NCBI RefSeq assembly: GCF_015355755.1
Contig: NZ_JACVEE010000006.1
Coordinates: 186,001 to 250,000, forward strand
From: Nocardia sp. XZ_19_385
GTDB lineage: Bacteria > Actinomycetota > Actinomycetes > Mycobacteriales > Mycobacteriaceae
DNA: 64,000 bases
Direction of reading: 5' to 3'
The position numbers and the translations under genes were made by a program. This document shows positions 47,809-55,900 of this stretch, in pieces; position 1 is the stretch's first letter; every line of letters begins with the position of its first letter. The notes beneath the pieces are model-generated. The model worked only from the letters and a program-made list of their open reading frames with translations, did not search any database and was not told the origin of the DNA.

Positions 47809-47958
47809 TCTGGCCTAAGGGAATCGACCGTCGGCCCGTTCGGCGTTAATCCTCCCGGCTCGCCGACTCCGACACCGCGGTCGGTAGTGCCAGCACTACC
47901 CGAGATTCGGGCGGTAGCAGGCTGATCGCTGGGCGTCGTTTTCCGTAGCTTTGATGCC

Positions 47959-49104
47959 GTGAAGGTGAAACTTGCGGTGCTGGTGGCGGCGGTTCTGACG
48001 GCGATGTCGTGCGGAGTGGACGATTCGATCGAGGTGCGAGATACCGGGCGGGAGCAGGTGACCACAGCGCTGAATGATGCGGTGCGGTTGGGGCATCCGG
48101 GTGCGCAGGCGGTGATCAGCGAGAAGGGCCAGAGCTGGTCGGCCACCGCCGGAGTCGGCGACCTGGCCACCGGCGCGCCGTTCCCCGACGATGCCAGGGT
48201 CCGAATCGGCAGCGTCACAAAGACATTCGTGGCCACGGTGATGCTGCAACTGGTAGCCGAAGGCAAGGTCGAACTGGATGCTCCGGTAGAGCGATACCTG
48301 CCCGGCGTGGTGCACGGGCCCGGCATCGACGGCCACCGAATCACCATCCGAAATCTGTTGCAGCACACCAGCGGACTCCCCGAGTACGCTGCCGAATTCG
48401 GTGCGACACCCGAGCCCTGGCAGATCGACTTCCTCTCCGAACAGGTGCGCTGGCAGACCGCGGACCTGCCCGCGATCCTGCGCACGGCCCTGACCGCGCC
48501 CGCCGAGTTCGAACCCGGCACGAAATGGCAGTACCGCAACACCAACTACGCCTTCGCCGGAATGGTGATCGAAAAGATCACCGGAGCTCCGGTCGGCACC
48601 GAGATCACCCGCCGCATCATCGAGCCGCTCGGACTGCACGACACCTACTACCCGGCACCGGACGAAACCGGCATGCGTGGCCCGCATCCGCACGGCTACA
48701 GCGAAGTCCGGGGCCAGCGCATCGATTACACCGATCAGAACGTATCGGCCGCCGGAGCGGCGGGCGCGATGATCGCCAGCGGCGCCGACCTCAACCGCTT
48801 CTTCGCCGCGCTCCTGACCGGCAAGCTCATCCCGCCCGCCCAACTCGCGGAAATGCAGAACGTCCGCGCCATCGGCGAAAGCACCACCATGGCTTACGGT
48901 CTCGGCCTGATGCGCCTGACAATGCCGTGCGGACAAGACTTCTGGGGCCACAACGGCGGCATCCCCGGCTCGGTGACCTACGCCGGCCAAACCGCGGCCA
49001 CCGGCCGCGCCGTAACCGTCAACGTAAACCAAGATTTTACCGACAAGGAGCGAGCCCCCGCCGCCAGCCGCGCACTCACCGCGGCGGTCTGCCCGGCATC
49101 CTGA
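47959..49104 (+). CDS. Lipoprotein serine hydrolase (beta-lactamase family)
   Basis: A 381-residue exported serine hydrolase. A short signal peptide ends in a lipobox AMSC with Cys18. Catalytic motifs are SVTK (RIGSVTKTFVATVML, SxxK), YRNTNYAF (YxN) and HNGGIPGS (third motif). It is related to D-alanyl-D-alanine carboxypeptidases and class C beta-lactamase-like esterases and to the protein encoded at 21711-22949. The GTG start at 47959 sits about 7 bases after TAGCTT, so a leaderless transcript is possible. It ends 4 bases before the convergent GNAT gene. Confidence 0.88.
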   Translation: MKVKLAVLVAAVLTAMSCGVDDSIEVRDTGREQVTTALNDAVRLGHPGAQAVISEKGQSWSATAGVGDLATGAPFPDDARVRIGSVTKTFVATVMLQLVAEGKVELDAPVERYLPGVVHGPGIDGHRITIRNLLQHTSGLPEYAAEFGATPEPWQIDFLSEQVRWQTADLPAILRTALTAPAEFEPGTKWQYRNTNYAFAGMVIEKITGAPVGTEITRRIIEPLGLHDTYYPAPDETGMRGPHPHGYSEVRGQRIDYTDQNVSAAGAAGAMIASGADLNRFFAALLTGKLIPPAQLAEMQNVRAIGESTTMAYGLGLMRLTMPCGQDFWGHNGGIPGSVTYAGQTAATGRAVTVNVNQDFTDKERAPAASRALTAAVCPAS

Positions 49105-49108
49105 ATGC

Positions 49109-49546
49109 TCAGATCGGCATCGTGTACTTGATGAAACCCCGATTCTCGGCGACCTTGTCATAGAGCAGGCGGGCGGCGTGATTGTCTTCCTTTGTGTGCC
49201 AATAGACCTGGTCGCAACCCTGATCGACGGCCCAGGACCGGACTGCGGAGATCAGTTGGCGGGCAATGCCTTTGCCGCGGGCATTCGGGGTGGTGAACAG
49301 ATCCTGGAGATAGCAGAGATCCGAGGACGTGGTGCTCGGGTGGGCGAAGAAGTGCACGATGCCGACGAGTTCGCCGTCGAGTTTCGCGCCCAGCGCGTGC
49401 ATTCGAGCGCCCGACCGGAACTCGGCCCAGACTCGATCGTAGAAGCCGTCCGGCATGGTCGCGCGACCGTAGAAGGCGTTGTACCCCTGGAACAGTCGCT
49501 CCCATGCCGCACGGTCGGCAAGCTCCAGCGGTCCGATGGCGATCAT
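49109..49546 (-). CDS. GNAT-family acetyltransferase
   Basis: A 145-residue GNAT enzyme. It has LQDLFTTPNARGKGIARQLISA as the acetyl-CoA binding motif A and YWHTKEDNHAARLLYDKVAE in motif B, which resembles diamine/polyamine or amino-acid N-acetyltransferases. Start ATG at 49546; its promoter region overlaps the divergent TetR gene's upstream sequence, so the two may be co-regulated. The substrate is not known. Confidence 0.87.
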   Translation of the reverse strand: MIAIGPLELADRAAWERLFQGYNAFYGRATMPDGFYDRVWAEFRSGARMHALGAKLDGELVGIVHFFAHPSTTSSDLCYLQDLFTTPNARGKGIARQLISAVRSWAVDQGCDQVYWHTKEDNHAARLLYDKVAENRGFIKYTMPI

Positions 49547-49602
49547 CCGGCCACGATACGGTTACCGGCAACAACGAGGCCAGCCCCGGAGAGGAGCTAC
49601 TT

Positions 49603-50190
49603 TTGGGCGTCGCGCGCACTCCACGCCAGGCATGGATCGAACAGGGTCTGCAAACGCTGTCCACCAACGGTGTGGACGCGGTCCGCGTCGAGGTGCTGGC
49701 CAAGGCACTCGGCGTGACCAAGGGCGGCTTCTACGGCTACTTCGCCGACCGCAATGCCCTGCTGGAAGCGATGCTCGACCAGTGGGAACGCGAATGCACC
49801 GACGATGTCCTCGAACGCGTCGCGAATATCGAAGACCCCCGCGCCAAGGTCGTCCTCGCCGGTCGCCTCACCCTCTCCGGCGACCGCCTGCTGGGCATCG
49901 ACCTGGCGATTCGCGACTGGGCCCGGCGCGACCCCGCGGTCACCGAGCGTTTGCGCCGAGTCGACGACGTACGCATGGGGCTGCTGCGCGACATGATCGG
50001 CACCTTCTGCTCCGACCCCGACGAAATCGAGGCCCGCAGCCTGCTCGCCTTCTGCCTGGCCATCGGCAACCAGTTCCTCGCCGCCGACCACCAGGGCCGC
50101 ACGCGCGAGGAGGTACGGGCCCGAGCTTCGGCCATCGTCCTCAACCGGGCTGCGGGACAGAATCTTTCGGGTGGCGGCACGCCGGAGTAG
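49603..50190 (+). CDS. TetR-family regulator
   Basis: A 195-residue regulator with a typical N-terminal helix-turn-helix (GVDAVRVEVLAKALGVTKGG, then FYGYFADRNALL) and a C-terminal ligand-binding helical domain including LAIRDWARRDPAVTERLRRVD. The TTG at 49603 has GAGGAG 7 bases upstream. The frame is open for a further 33 codons upstream, but these overlap the GNAT start and lack homology. The divergent GNAT gene is the likely target. The downstream MerR gene is convergent, with tandem repeats in between. Confidence 0.83.
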   Translation: MGVARTPRQAWIEQGLQTLSTNGVDAVRVEVLAKALGVTKGGFYGYFADRNALLEAMLDQWERECTDDVLERVANIEDPRAKVVLAGRLTLSGDRLLGIDLAIRDWARRDPAVTERLRRVDDVRMGLLRDMIGTFCSDPDEIEARSLLAFCLAIGNQFLAADHQGRTREEVRARASAIVLNRAAGQNLSGGGTPE

Positions 50191-50209
50191 GACGGCTACC
50201 GCGGCGGGT

Positions 50210-50307
50210 GTGGGCCGCGGATGCGGTGCGGCTTCGGCCGCGATGCTGTGCCGCGTGGACCGCGGATCCGGTGCCGCGTGGATGCTGTGCGGCGTGGGGC
50301 CCGCGGG
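50210..50307. repeat. GC-rich tandem repeat between convergent genes
   Basis: Units begin GTGGGCCGCGGAT (50210), GTGGACCGCGGAT (50255) and GTGGGGCCCGCGG (50294), and each full unit ends with GATGCTGTGC(C/G)GC. The first unit is 45 bp, the second 39 bp and the third is partial. They fill the gap between the TetR and MerR genes. Confidence 0.7.
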
Positions 50308-50308
50308 T

Positions 50309-50653
50309 CTAATGCAGGCTTCCGCTGACGTCCAATAGCGCCGAACGCCTGCGCTGGAGTTCGTTCAGTTGTTCGTCGACACGGGAGAGCTGCTTGTCTA
50401 GCACTTCGACCGAGTGCGGGCAGGCCAGGAGGCCGGGGCCTGGCTCGGTGCACGGGAGCAGGGAGCGGATGGCCTCGGTGGGGAGTCCGGTTTCGAGCAG
50501 TTCGCGGATGCGGGCGACGCGGGTGACGGCGTCCGGTTGGTACCAGCGGTAGCTGTTCGAATCGCGTTCGGAGGTCAGCAGGCCCTGCTGCTCGTAGTAG
50601 CGCAGCAGCCGGGGGTTGACTCCGGTGCGGTGCGACAGCTCTCCGATGCGCAT
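50309..50653 (-). CDS. Small MerR-family regulator
   Basis: A 114-residue MerR protein. The winged helix starts MRIGELSHRTGVNPRLLRYYEQQGLL (given in two parts: MRIGELSHRTG, then VNPRLLRYYEQQGLL) and continues with NSYRWYQPDAVTRVARI. A coiled dimerisation helix (VLDKQLSRVDEQLNELQRRR) follows a short loop with Cys residues (LLPCTEPGPGLLACPH). There is no long effector domain, so it belongs to the short MerR regulators. The ATG at 50653 is chosen over the open frame to 50815. It diverges from an alpha/beta hydrolase, with a MerR-like spacer palindrome between them. Confidence 0.87.
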   Translation of the reverse strand: MRIGELSHRTGVNPRLLRYYEQQGLLTSERDSNSYRWYQPDAVTRVARIRELLETGLPTEAIRSLLPCTEPGPGLLACPHSVEVLDKQLSRVDEQLNELQRRRSALLDVSGSLH

Positions 50654-50676
50654 GTGCGGGGATTCCCTCCGACGGC

Positions 50677-50700
50677 TTGACCTTGACACTGATGTCATAC
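50677..50700. promoter_or_regulatory. MerR-type promoter palindrome TGACA-CTGA-TGTCA
   Basis: TTGACCTTGACACTGATGTC (50677-50696) contains a perfect 14-bp inverted repeat at 50684-50697. Overlap of a -35-like TTGAC with a spacer palindrome is characteristic of promoters controlled by short MerR regulators. It lies between the MerR gene and the alpha/beta hydrolase at 50716. Confidence 0.6.
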
Positions 50701-50715
50701 GGCAACCTCGCGGCC

Positions 50716-51498
50716 ATGACACGAATTCCCGCACTCGCCACCACCACCCACGGCACCGGCCCCGGCATCCTGCTCGCGCACGGCGCGGGCGGAAGCATTG
50801 CAGGCAATTACGCACCGATCATCCCGGCATTGGCCGTCGGCCACACCGTGGTCGCTCCCGATTACCCAGGCTCGGGCGAAACCCCTCGCTCGGAAGGCGA
50901 ACTCACCGCCGACCACCTTGCCGAGGGGATCATCGAAGCCGCCGACCGGGCAGGCCTGGAAACCTTTACGCTGCTCGGCTATTCGCTGGGCAGCTTGGTG
51001 TCGCTGCGGGTCGCGTCGCGCTGGCCGGAGCGGGTGCGCGGACTGGTGCTGACCGCCGGCCTGGCTCGGGCCGACAACCGGACAGTGGCCTCGATGGACC
51101 TCTGGCAGCGCCTCCTGGCGGCAGGCGACCTGCAAGGTTTCGCCAGATTCGTCGCCCTGACAGGCTTCGGCGAGGACTTCTACAACTCGATACCGCGCGA
51201 CCAAGTCACCGGCCTTCTCGACACCATCGCGGCGGGCATACCCGCTGGCACCTTCGAGCAGGCGGGCGCTGTCCGCGGCGGCGACACCACCGCTGATCTG
51301 GCCGGCATCTCGGTACCCACGCTGGTCATCGCCACCACCCGCGACACGCTCATCTCCCCCACCAATTCCCGATATCTGGCGGCGCACATCGCCGGGTCGG
51401 AGTACGCCGAGATCGATTCGGGTCACGTCCCGATGGCCGAGCGGCCGCAGGAGTGGCAGAAGCTGATCACCGACTTCCTGAATCGCCACGGCCTATAG
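50716..51498 (+). CDS. Alpha/beta hydrolase
   Basis: A 260-residue soluble alpha/beta hydrolase. The oxyanion region is LLAHGAGGSIAGNY, the nucleophile elbow is LLGYSLGSLVSLRV (G-Y-S-L-G), an acid residue is in ATTRDTLISP, and the His is in DSGHVPMAERP. Its activity could be esterase or epoxide/haloalkane-type; the substrate is unknown. The ATG at 50716 is used; the frame extends to 50677 through the MerR operator and is not credible there. The divergent MerR gene likely controls it. Confidence 0.87.
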   Translation: MTRIPALATTTHGTGPGILLAHGAGGSIAGNYAPIIPALAVGHTVVAPDYPGSGETPRSEGELTADHLAEGIIEAADRAGLETFTLLGYSLGSLVSLRVASRWPERVRGLVLTAGLARADNRTVASMDLWQRLLAAGDLQGFARFVALTGFGEDFYNSIPRDQVTGLLDTIAAGIPAGTFEQAGAVRGGDTTADLAGISVPTLVIATTRDTLISPTNSRYLAAHIAGSEYAEIDSGHVPMAERPQEWQKLITDFLNRHGL

Positions 51499-51609
51499 AG
51501 GTGGAGCGCTAGACGCCGTTCTCCAGCACCAGGTGCGCGCCTCATGGCACGCCGGCGACCACGTCCTCGGCGCGACCTCTATAGGCAGCGCGCGCTAGAC
51601 GCCGTTCTC
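51491..51609. repeat. Duplicated and inverted gene ends between convergent genes
   Basis: GCGCTAGACGCCGTTCTC occurs at 51506-51523 and again at 51592-51609, where it is the 3' end of the TetR gene. GCCTATAGAGGT, containing the hydrolase stop (51491-51502), recurs inverted as ACCTCTATAGGC at 51575-51586. Thus both convergent gene ends are repeated within 119 bases. Confidence 0.8.
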
Positions 51610-52206
51610 GGCCCAGGTCTCGGGCAGCGCCAGCGCGGACACGTCCGCGATCTCCAGCAGCCGATCGCGGGCAATTCCCAAGCGGCTCAGTTGAATCAGG
51701 CCCTGCGCCACCACCACGACGGCGGCGCTGTGGGCAGCCACGGTTTCCTCCTCGACCGGGGTGCCCGCCGCGCGCGCCGCTGGGCGCAAACGTTCGGCGA
51801 CGCCGTCCTCCATGGCCTCGGTCGTCCGGGCGCCGATGGTGAGCACCTCGGGAATCCGGCTGCCGAGCTGGGCGATGCTGTTGATCATGAGGCAGCCGCG
51901 GCGGTCCGGATGCGAGGTGCAGTCGTCGACGACCGCCTCGAACAGCGTCCGTACCGCGGCGCGCGCCGAACCAGGCGCTGCGACGACAGTGTCGCGGACG
52001 AATCGCCCGCGCCCCTCGCAGTAGCGCCCGAAGGCGGCGAGGAACAAGCCCCGCTTGTTGCCGTAGGCGCCGTAGATACTCCCGTTGCCGACGCCGGTCG
52101 CGCGCGAAACGTCCTCCACCGACGTGTCGTCGAATCCTTGCGACCAGAACAACTCAGTGGCGGCGTCCAGCAGGCTCGATTCATCGAACTGTCGTGGCCG
52201 TCCCAT
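51595..52206 (-). CDS. TetR-family regulator (TetR/AcrR)
   Basis: A 203-residue repressor. The N-terminal helix-turn-helix is GFDDTSVEDVSRATGVGNGS, then IYGAYGNKRGLFLAAF. The ligand domain includes the conserved GCLMINSIAQLG and ends LPETWAENGV. ATG at 52206. The divergent GlxA-like gene is 76 bp away, with a perfect 20-bp palindrome between them that is a likely operator. It may therefore control the GlxA gene and perhaps the following hydrolase genes. Confidence 0.87.
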   Translation of the reverse strand: MGRPRQFDESSLLDAATELFWSQGFDDTSVEDVSRATGVGNGSIYGAYGNKRGLFLAAFGRYCEGRGRFVRDTVVAAPGSARAAVRTLFEAVVDDCTSHPDRRGCLMINSIAQLGSRIPEVLTIGARTTEAMEDGVAERLRPAARAAGTPVEEETVAAHSAAVVVVAQGLIQLSRLGIARDRLLEIADVSALALPETWAENGV

Positions 52207-52250
52207 TCGGTCACCGTACCAATACACGTGGGTTGGCCCACATCGCTTGT

Positions 52251-52270
52251 TCTGGAGGCACGCCTCCAGA
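52251..52270. promoter_or_regulatory. 20-bp palindrome TCTGGAGGC-AC-GCCTCCAGA
   Basis: Perfect 9-bp arms around AC in the divergent region between the TetR and GlxA-like genes, 12 bases before the GlxA start. Size and symmetry match a TetR dimer operator. Confidence 0.65.
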
Positions 52271-52282
52271 ATACTGGTCGGC

Positions 52283-53290
52283 ATGGCCACCACTTGCTCC
52301 GAGCAACCCCGCCGACGCGTCGGCGTCCTGGTCTTCGATGGCGTGAAAATGCTCGACTTCGCCGGTCCGGCGGAGGTCTTCGTAGAGGCCAATCAGGCCA
52401 CGGCCGGTTACGACGTGGTGCTGATCTCCGCCGACGGGAACAGTGTGCAGACCTCCATCGGCGCGAAGATCGAGGTGAGCGTCGCGGCCGCCGACGCGGG
52501 CCGATTCGATACGGTCATCGTCCCCGGCAGCGAATTACCGGCATCGCAGTTCGTGACGCCCGAGGTGCTGGCCGCGGCCCGGCAGCTGGCGGCGCGGACA
52601 CGGCGGCTGGCGTCGATCTGCAGTGGCGCGGCCGTGCTGGCCGAGCTGGGCCTGTTCGACGGCCGGCGGGTGACCACCCACTGGAAATTCGCGGCGGATC
52701 TGGCCCGGCGCTATCCCGCCGCCGTGGTGGAACCGGACCGGATCTTCGTGCGGGACGGCAACCTGTACAGCTCGGCGGGAGTCGCGGCGGGAGTCGATCT
52801 CGCGTTGGCACTCGTCGAGGAGGACTTCGGGGCCGACGTCGCACGCCGGGTCGCGCAGCTGCTGGTGGTGTACATGCAGCGCTCGGGCGGGCAATCGCAG
52901 TTCTCGGCGTCGCTGACCGGGCCGGTGCCGCGCAGTCCGCTGGTACGCAAGGTCGTCGACCTGATCTGCGCGGATCCCGCGTTCCCGCATACGGTTCAGA
53001 CGCTGGCCGTCCATGCCCGCGTGAGCGTCCGGCACCTGACGCGGCTGTTCCGCGCGGAGCTGGAACGCTCGCCCGCCGAGTATGTGGCATTCATCCGATT
53101 CGGCGTCGCGCGCGACCTGCTGCACGCCGGGCACAGCGTCACCGACGCCGCCATGTCGGCCGGATACGGCAGCAGCGAGGCGCTGCGCCGGGCGTTCGTG
53201 GCGCGGCTGGGCATTCCGCCGCTGAAGTACCAGCAGCGATTCCGGTCCACCGGGCCGGTCGAGCTGCGAGAGCCCGCGCTGGTGTCCTGA
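52283..53290 (+). CDS. GlxA-family transcriptional regulator (DJ-1/PfpI plus AraC HTH)
   Basis: A 335-residue regulator. Residues 10-190 form a DJ-1/PfpI domain (VGVLVFDGVKMLDFAGPAE; nucleophile-like Cys in SICSGAAVLAELG). Residues 225-325 carry the AraC double helix-turn-helix (ALAVHARVSVRHLTRLFRAE and MSAGYGSSEALRRAF, approximate). The Cys elbow is intact, as in many GlxA proteins that only bind ligands. The ATG at 52283 fits the domain boundary. It is followed by two alpha/beta hydrolase genes that it may control. Confidence 0.9.
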   Translation: MATTCSEQPRRRVGVLVFDGVKMLDFAGPAEVFVEANQATAGYDVVLISADGNSVQTSIGAKIEVSVAAADAGRFDTVIVPGSELPASQFVTPEVLAAARQLAARTRRLASICSGAAVLAELGLFDGRRVTTHWKFAADLARRYPAAVVEPDRIFVRDGNLYSSAGVAAGVDLALALVEEDFGADVARRVAQLLVVYMQRSGGQSQFSASLTGPVPRSPLVRKVVDLICADPAFPHTVQTLAVHARVSVRHLTRLFRAELERSPAEYVAFIRFGVARDLLHAGHSVTDAAMSAGYGSSEALRRAFVARLGIPPLKYQQRFRSTGPVELREPALVS

Positions 53291-53382
53291 TCGGTGGTAT
53301 TCACGGCCCGTGCAGGGGGGCGCGGAGCGGGTTGCCCGAGGGAAACTGTAGATGGCCCAATCCCGTTCAGGAAGGAACTTTC

Positions 53383-54345
53383 ATGTCTGGAAATCCGCTC
53401 GGAATCGCCCTCGAACCGGCCGCACAGGAGTTCGTCGACGCGACCTCCCAGCCGCCGTTCCTCTACCAGCTGCCCCCGGCGGAGGGACGCAAAGCCGTTG
53501 ACTCGGTGCAGGATTCGCCGATCGACAAGCCGGATATCGACGAGGAGTGGGTCACCGTCGAGGGTGGGCCGACCGGGTCGGTGCGGGCGCGGATCGTGAA
53601 GCCGCAGGGTGTCACCGAGGCGCTGCCGGTCATCATCTACACCCACGGCGCCGGTTGGGTTTTCGGCGATGCGCACACCCATGACCGGCTGGTGCGCGAC
53701 CTCGCCGTCGGCGTCCGCGCAGCGGTGGTCTTTCCCGAATACGACCGCTCGCCCGAGGTCCGGTACCCGGTCGCCAACGAGCAGTCCTACCGTGTGGCGC
53801 AATGGGTTTCGACGCACGGCGCGCAGCACGGCCTGGATGCCGCGCGTATCGCCGTCGCGGGCGATTCGGTCGGCGGCAACATGGCCATCGCGCTGACCCT
53901 CATGGCCAAGGAACGCGGCGACGTGTCCTTCGCGCAGCAGGTGCTGTTCTACCCCGTCACCGACGCCAACTTCGACACCGGCTCCTACCAGCAGTTCGCG
54001 ACGGGCTACTTCCTGACTCGGGAAGGCATGCAGTGGTTCTGGGATCAGTACACCACCAGCGCGGCGGACCGCGCCCAGATCACGGCGTCCCCGCTGCGGG
54101 CGAGCACTGAGCAGCTGACAGGCCTGCCGCCCGCGCTCGTCATCACGGCCGAGGCCGATGTGCTGCGGGACGAGGGCGAGGCGTTCGCCGGGAAGTTGCG
54201 TGCGGCCGGTGTGCCCGTCGTCCAGGCGCGCTACGGCGGGATCATCCACGACTTCGTCATGGTCAATTCGATGCATGACACCCACGCGGCGAAAGCGGCC
54301 GTCGCCCAGGCTGTCTCGACGCTTCGTGCCGCCCTTTACGCCTGA
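53383..54345 (+). CDS. Alpha/beta hydrolase, HSL/acetyl-esterase type
   Basis: A 320-residue esterase of the hormone-sensitive lipase group. The HGGG-like oxyanion motif reads IIYTHGAGWVFGD, the nucleophile elbow is VAGDSVGGNMAIAL (GDSVGG), and the acid and His occur in ITAEADVLRDEG and GGIIHDFVMVN. The length and order fit Aes/LipC-type esterases acting on short acyl esters. The ATG at 53383 has GAAGGA upstream. The open frame continues far upstream but is an antisense shadow. Confidence 0.9.
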   Translation: MSGNPLGIALEPAAQEFVDATSQPPFLYQLPPAEGRKAVDSVQDSPIDKPDIDEEWVTVEGGPTGSVRARIVKPQGVTEALPVIIYTHGAGWVFGDAHTHDRLVRDLAVGVRAAVVFPEYDRSPEVRYPVANEQSYRVAQWVSTHGAQHGLDAARIAVAGDSVGGNMAIALTLMAKERGDVSFAQQVLFYPVTDANFDTGSYQQFATGYFLTREGMQWFWDQYTTSAADRAQITASPLRASTEQLTGLPPALVITAEADVLRDEGEAFAGKLRAAGVPVVQARYGGIIHDFVMVNSMHDTHAAKAAVAQAVSTLRAALYA

Positions 54346-54372
54346 CATCCAGCCCCGGAAGGACCTTCACAC

Positions 54373-55083
54373 ATGAGCACCGAACCCACCGTCGTCCTGG
54401 TGCACGGCGCCTTCGCCGACTCCTCCAGCTGGAACGGCGTCGTCGAAAACCTGCGGGCGCAAGGCTATTCCGTCCTCGCCGCCGCCAACCCGCTGCGGGG
54501 ACTGGCCTCCGATGCCGCCTACATCGCCTCGGTCCTCGACACCATCGAGGGCCCGGTCGTGCTGGCCGGCCACTCCTACGGCGGCAGCGTCATCACCGTC
54601 GCCGCGGCGGGCAAGGCGAACGTGACAGCTCTGGTCTACATCGCCGCCTTCATCCCCGCCGTAGGCGAAAGCGCTCTCGAACTGACCGGCAAGTTCCCGG
54701 GATCCACCCTCGGCCCCACCACCAGCCCTGCGGAATATCCACTGCCCGACGGCAACTCGGCAACCGAGCTCTACATCCGGCAGGACGAGTTCCCCGCGCA
54801 ATTCGCCGCGGACGTGCCCGCCGCCGTCGCCGCGACCATGGCCGCCACCCAGCGCCCCGTGGCCCTGGACGCCCTGGAGCAGCCGGCCACCGCGGCGGCC
54901 TGGCAGTCCATCCCGTCCTACGCCCTGCTCACCACCGAGGACAAGAACATCCCGATCCAGGCCCAGCGATTCATGGCCGAACGCGCGGGATCGCAGGTCG
55001 TGGAGATCGCGGCCTCGCACGCGGTCAGCGTCGCCGATCCCGCCGCCGTCAGCGACCTGATCGCGCTCGCGGCGAAGAAGTAG
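54373..55083 (+). CDS. Alpha/beta hydrolase (esterase, small soluble type)
   Basis: A 236-residue alpha/beta hydrolase with VVLVHGAFADSSSW, the nucleophile elbow VLAGHSYGGSVITV (GHSYGG), Asp in TTEDKNIPIQ, and the His in ASHAVSVADP. It resembles salicylate/jasmonate-ester-type esterases and lacks a signal peptide. ATG at 54373 with AAGGA. It follows the larger esterase by 27 bases and is probably in the same operon. The SUMF1-domain gene converges 3 bases later. Confidence 0.9.
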   Translation: MSTEPTVVLVHGAFADSSSWNGVVENLRAQGYSVLAAANPLRGLASDAAYIASVLDTIEGPVVLAGHSYGGSVITVAAAGKANVTALVYIAAFIPAVGESALELTGKFPGSTLGPTTSPAEYPLPDGNSATELYIRQDEFPAQFAADVPAAVAATMAATQRPVALDALEQPATAAAWQSIPSYALLTTEDKNIPIQAQRFMAERAGSQVVEIAASHAVSVADPAAVSDLIALAAKK

Positions 55084-55086
55084 CGG

Positions 55087-55761
55087 TTACCCAGGGGGTC
55101 GCGCGGCAGCCGACCGCGCGACCCGGAATCCGGTGTCGTCGATGCGAAGGCTCGGGTGGCTGCGGCGGCGCACCGACGCGCGGCAGCTCCAGTGTTCGTC
55201 GAACCAGCCGCCGCCGCGCAGCACCCGGTACGAGCCGTAGACCTCGCTGTCGTAGAGGTCCCAGCACCATTCCCAGACGTTGCCGAGCATGTCGTGCAGG
55301 CCCCAGGAGTTCGGGAGTTTGCCGCCGACGTCGTGCGGACGTTCGCCGGAATTAGCTCGATACCAAGCAATTTCGCCGAGCTCGCCATACCTGGGGCCGG
55401 TACTGCCGGCGCGGCACGCGTACTCCCACTCGGCCTCGGTCGGCAACCGGAAACCATCGGCGGTGGTGTCCCACTCGACCTCGTCATCGAGGAGCCGGTA
55501 TGCGGGCCGTAGACCCGAGCTGTGCGACAGAGCGTTGCAGAAGCGCACCGCATCGGTCCAGGACACACTGTCGACCGGCAACTGCATTCCCTGCGCGGCG
55601 CTCGGCCGCTCGCCGGTGACCTCCGCGTATCGGCACTGGGTGATCGGAAACACAGACAGCGCGAAGGACGCCACCTCGACCGCCCAGCTGCGCTGGGTCC
55701 GCCGATCGGTCAGCGTCACATCGCCCCCGGACAGGGCAACCATCTCGATACCTGCGTTCAT
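55087..55761 (-). CDS. SUMF1/formylglycine-generating enzyme-like protein
   Basis: A 224-residue SUMF1-domain protein with VALSGGDVTLTDRR near the start, the classic LPTEAEWEYACRAG, DMLGNVWEWCWDLYD and LRGGGWFDEHWSCRASVRRR. These are shared with FGE, EgtB and other SUMF1 proteins. Genuine FGE uses two cysteines a few residues apart near the C-terminus; only one (WSCR) is seen here, so copper-dependent formylglycine formation is unlikely. The ATG at 55761 is used over an upstream TTG. The sulfatase at 33872 is a metallo-beta-lactamase type and needs no formylglycine. Confidence 0.83.
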   Translation of the reverse strand: MNAGIEMVALSGGDVTLTDRRTQRSWAVEVASFALSVFPITQCRYAEVTGERPSAAQGMQLPVDSVSWTDAVRFCNALSHSSGLRPAYRLLDDEVEWDTTADGFRLPTEAEWEYACRAGSTGPRYGELGEIAWYRANSGERPHDVGGKLPNSWGLHDMLGNVWEWCWDLYDSEVYGSYRVLRGGGWFDEHWSCRASVRRRSHPSLRIDDTGFRVARSAAARPPG

Positions 55762-55900
55762 CGGTGGCCATCGTAGGCGTCTTCGCAAACCCTCGAGTTT
55801 GCCCGGGCCCGGTCGTTCGACAGCGCCACCGCCTCGCCGGGGTACATCGACGAGCGCACCCCTGAACTACGACATCCTGCGCAAACAGTTCATCGCCGGC

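Noticed and set aside
51544..53382. Long open extension upstream of the HSL-type esterase
   Set aside because: It overlaps the TetR gene and GlxA gene in other frames, and the family starts at the ATG at 53383 with a good Shine-Dalgarno.
55087..55761. Genuine formylglycine-generating enzyme activating a sulfatase
   Set aside because: It lacks the second active-site cysteine, and the only sulfatase in the window is a metallo-beta-lactamase type that needs no formylglycine.
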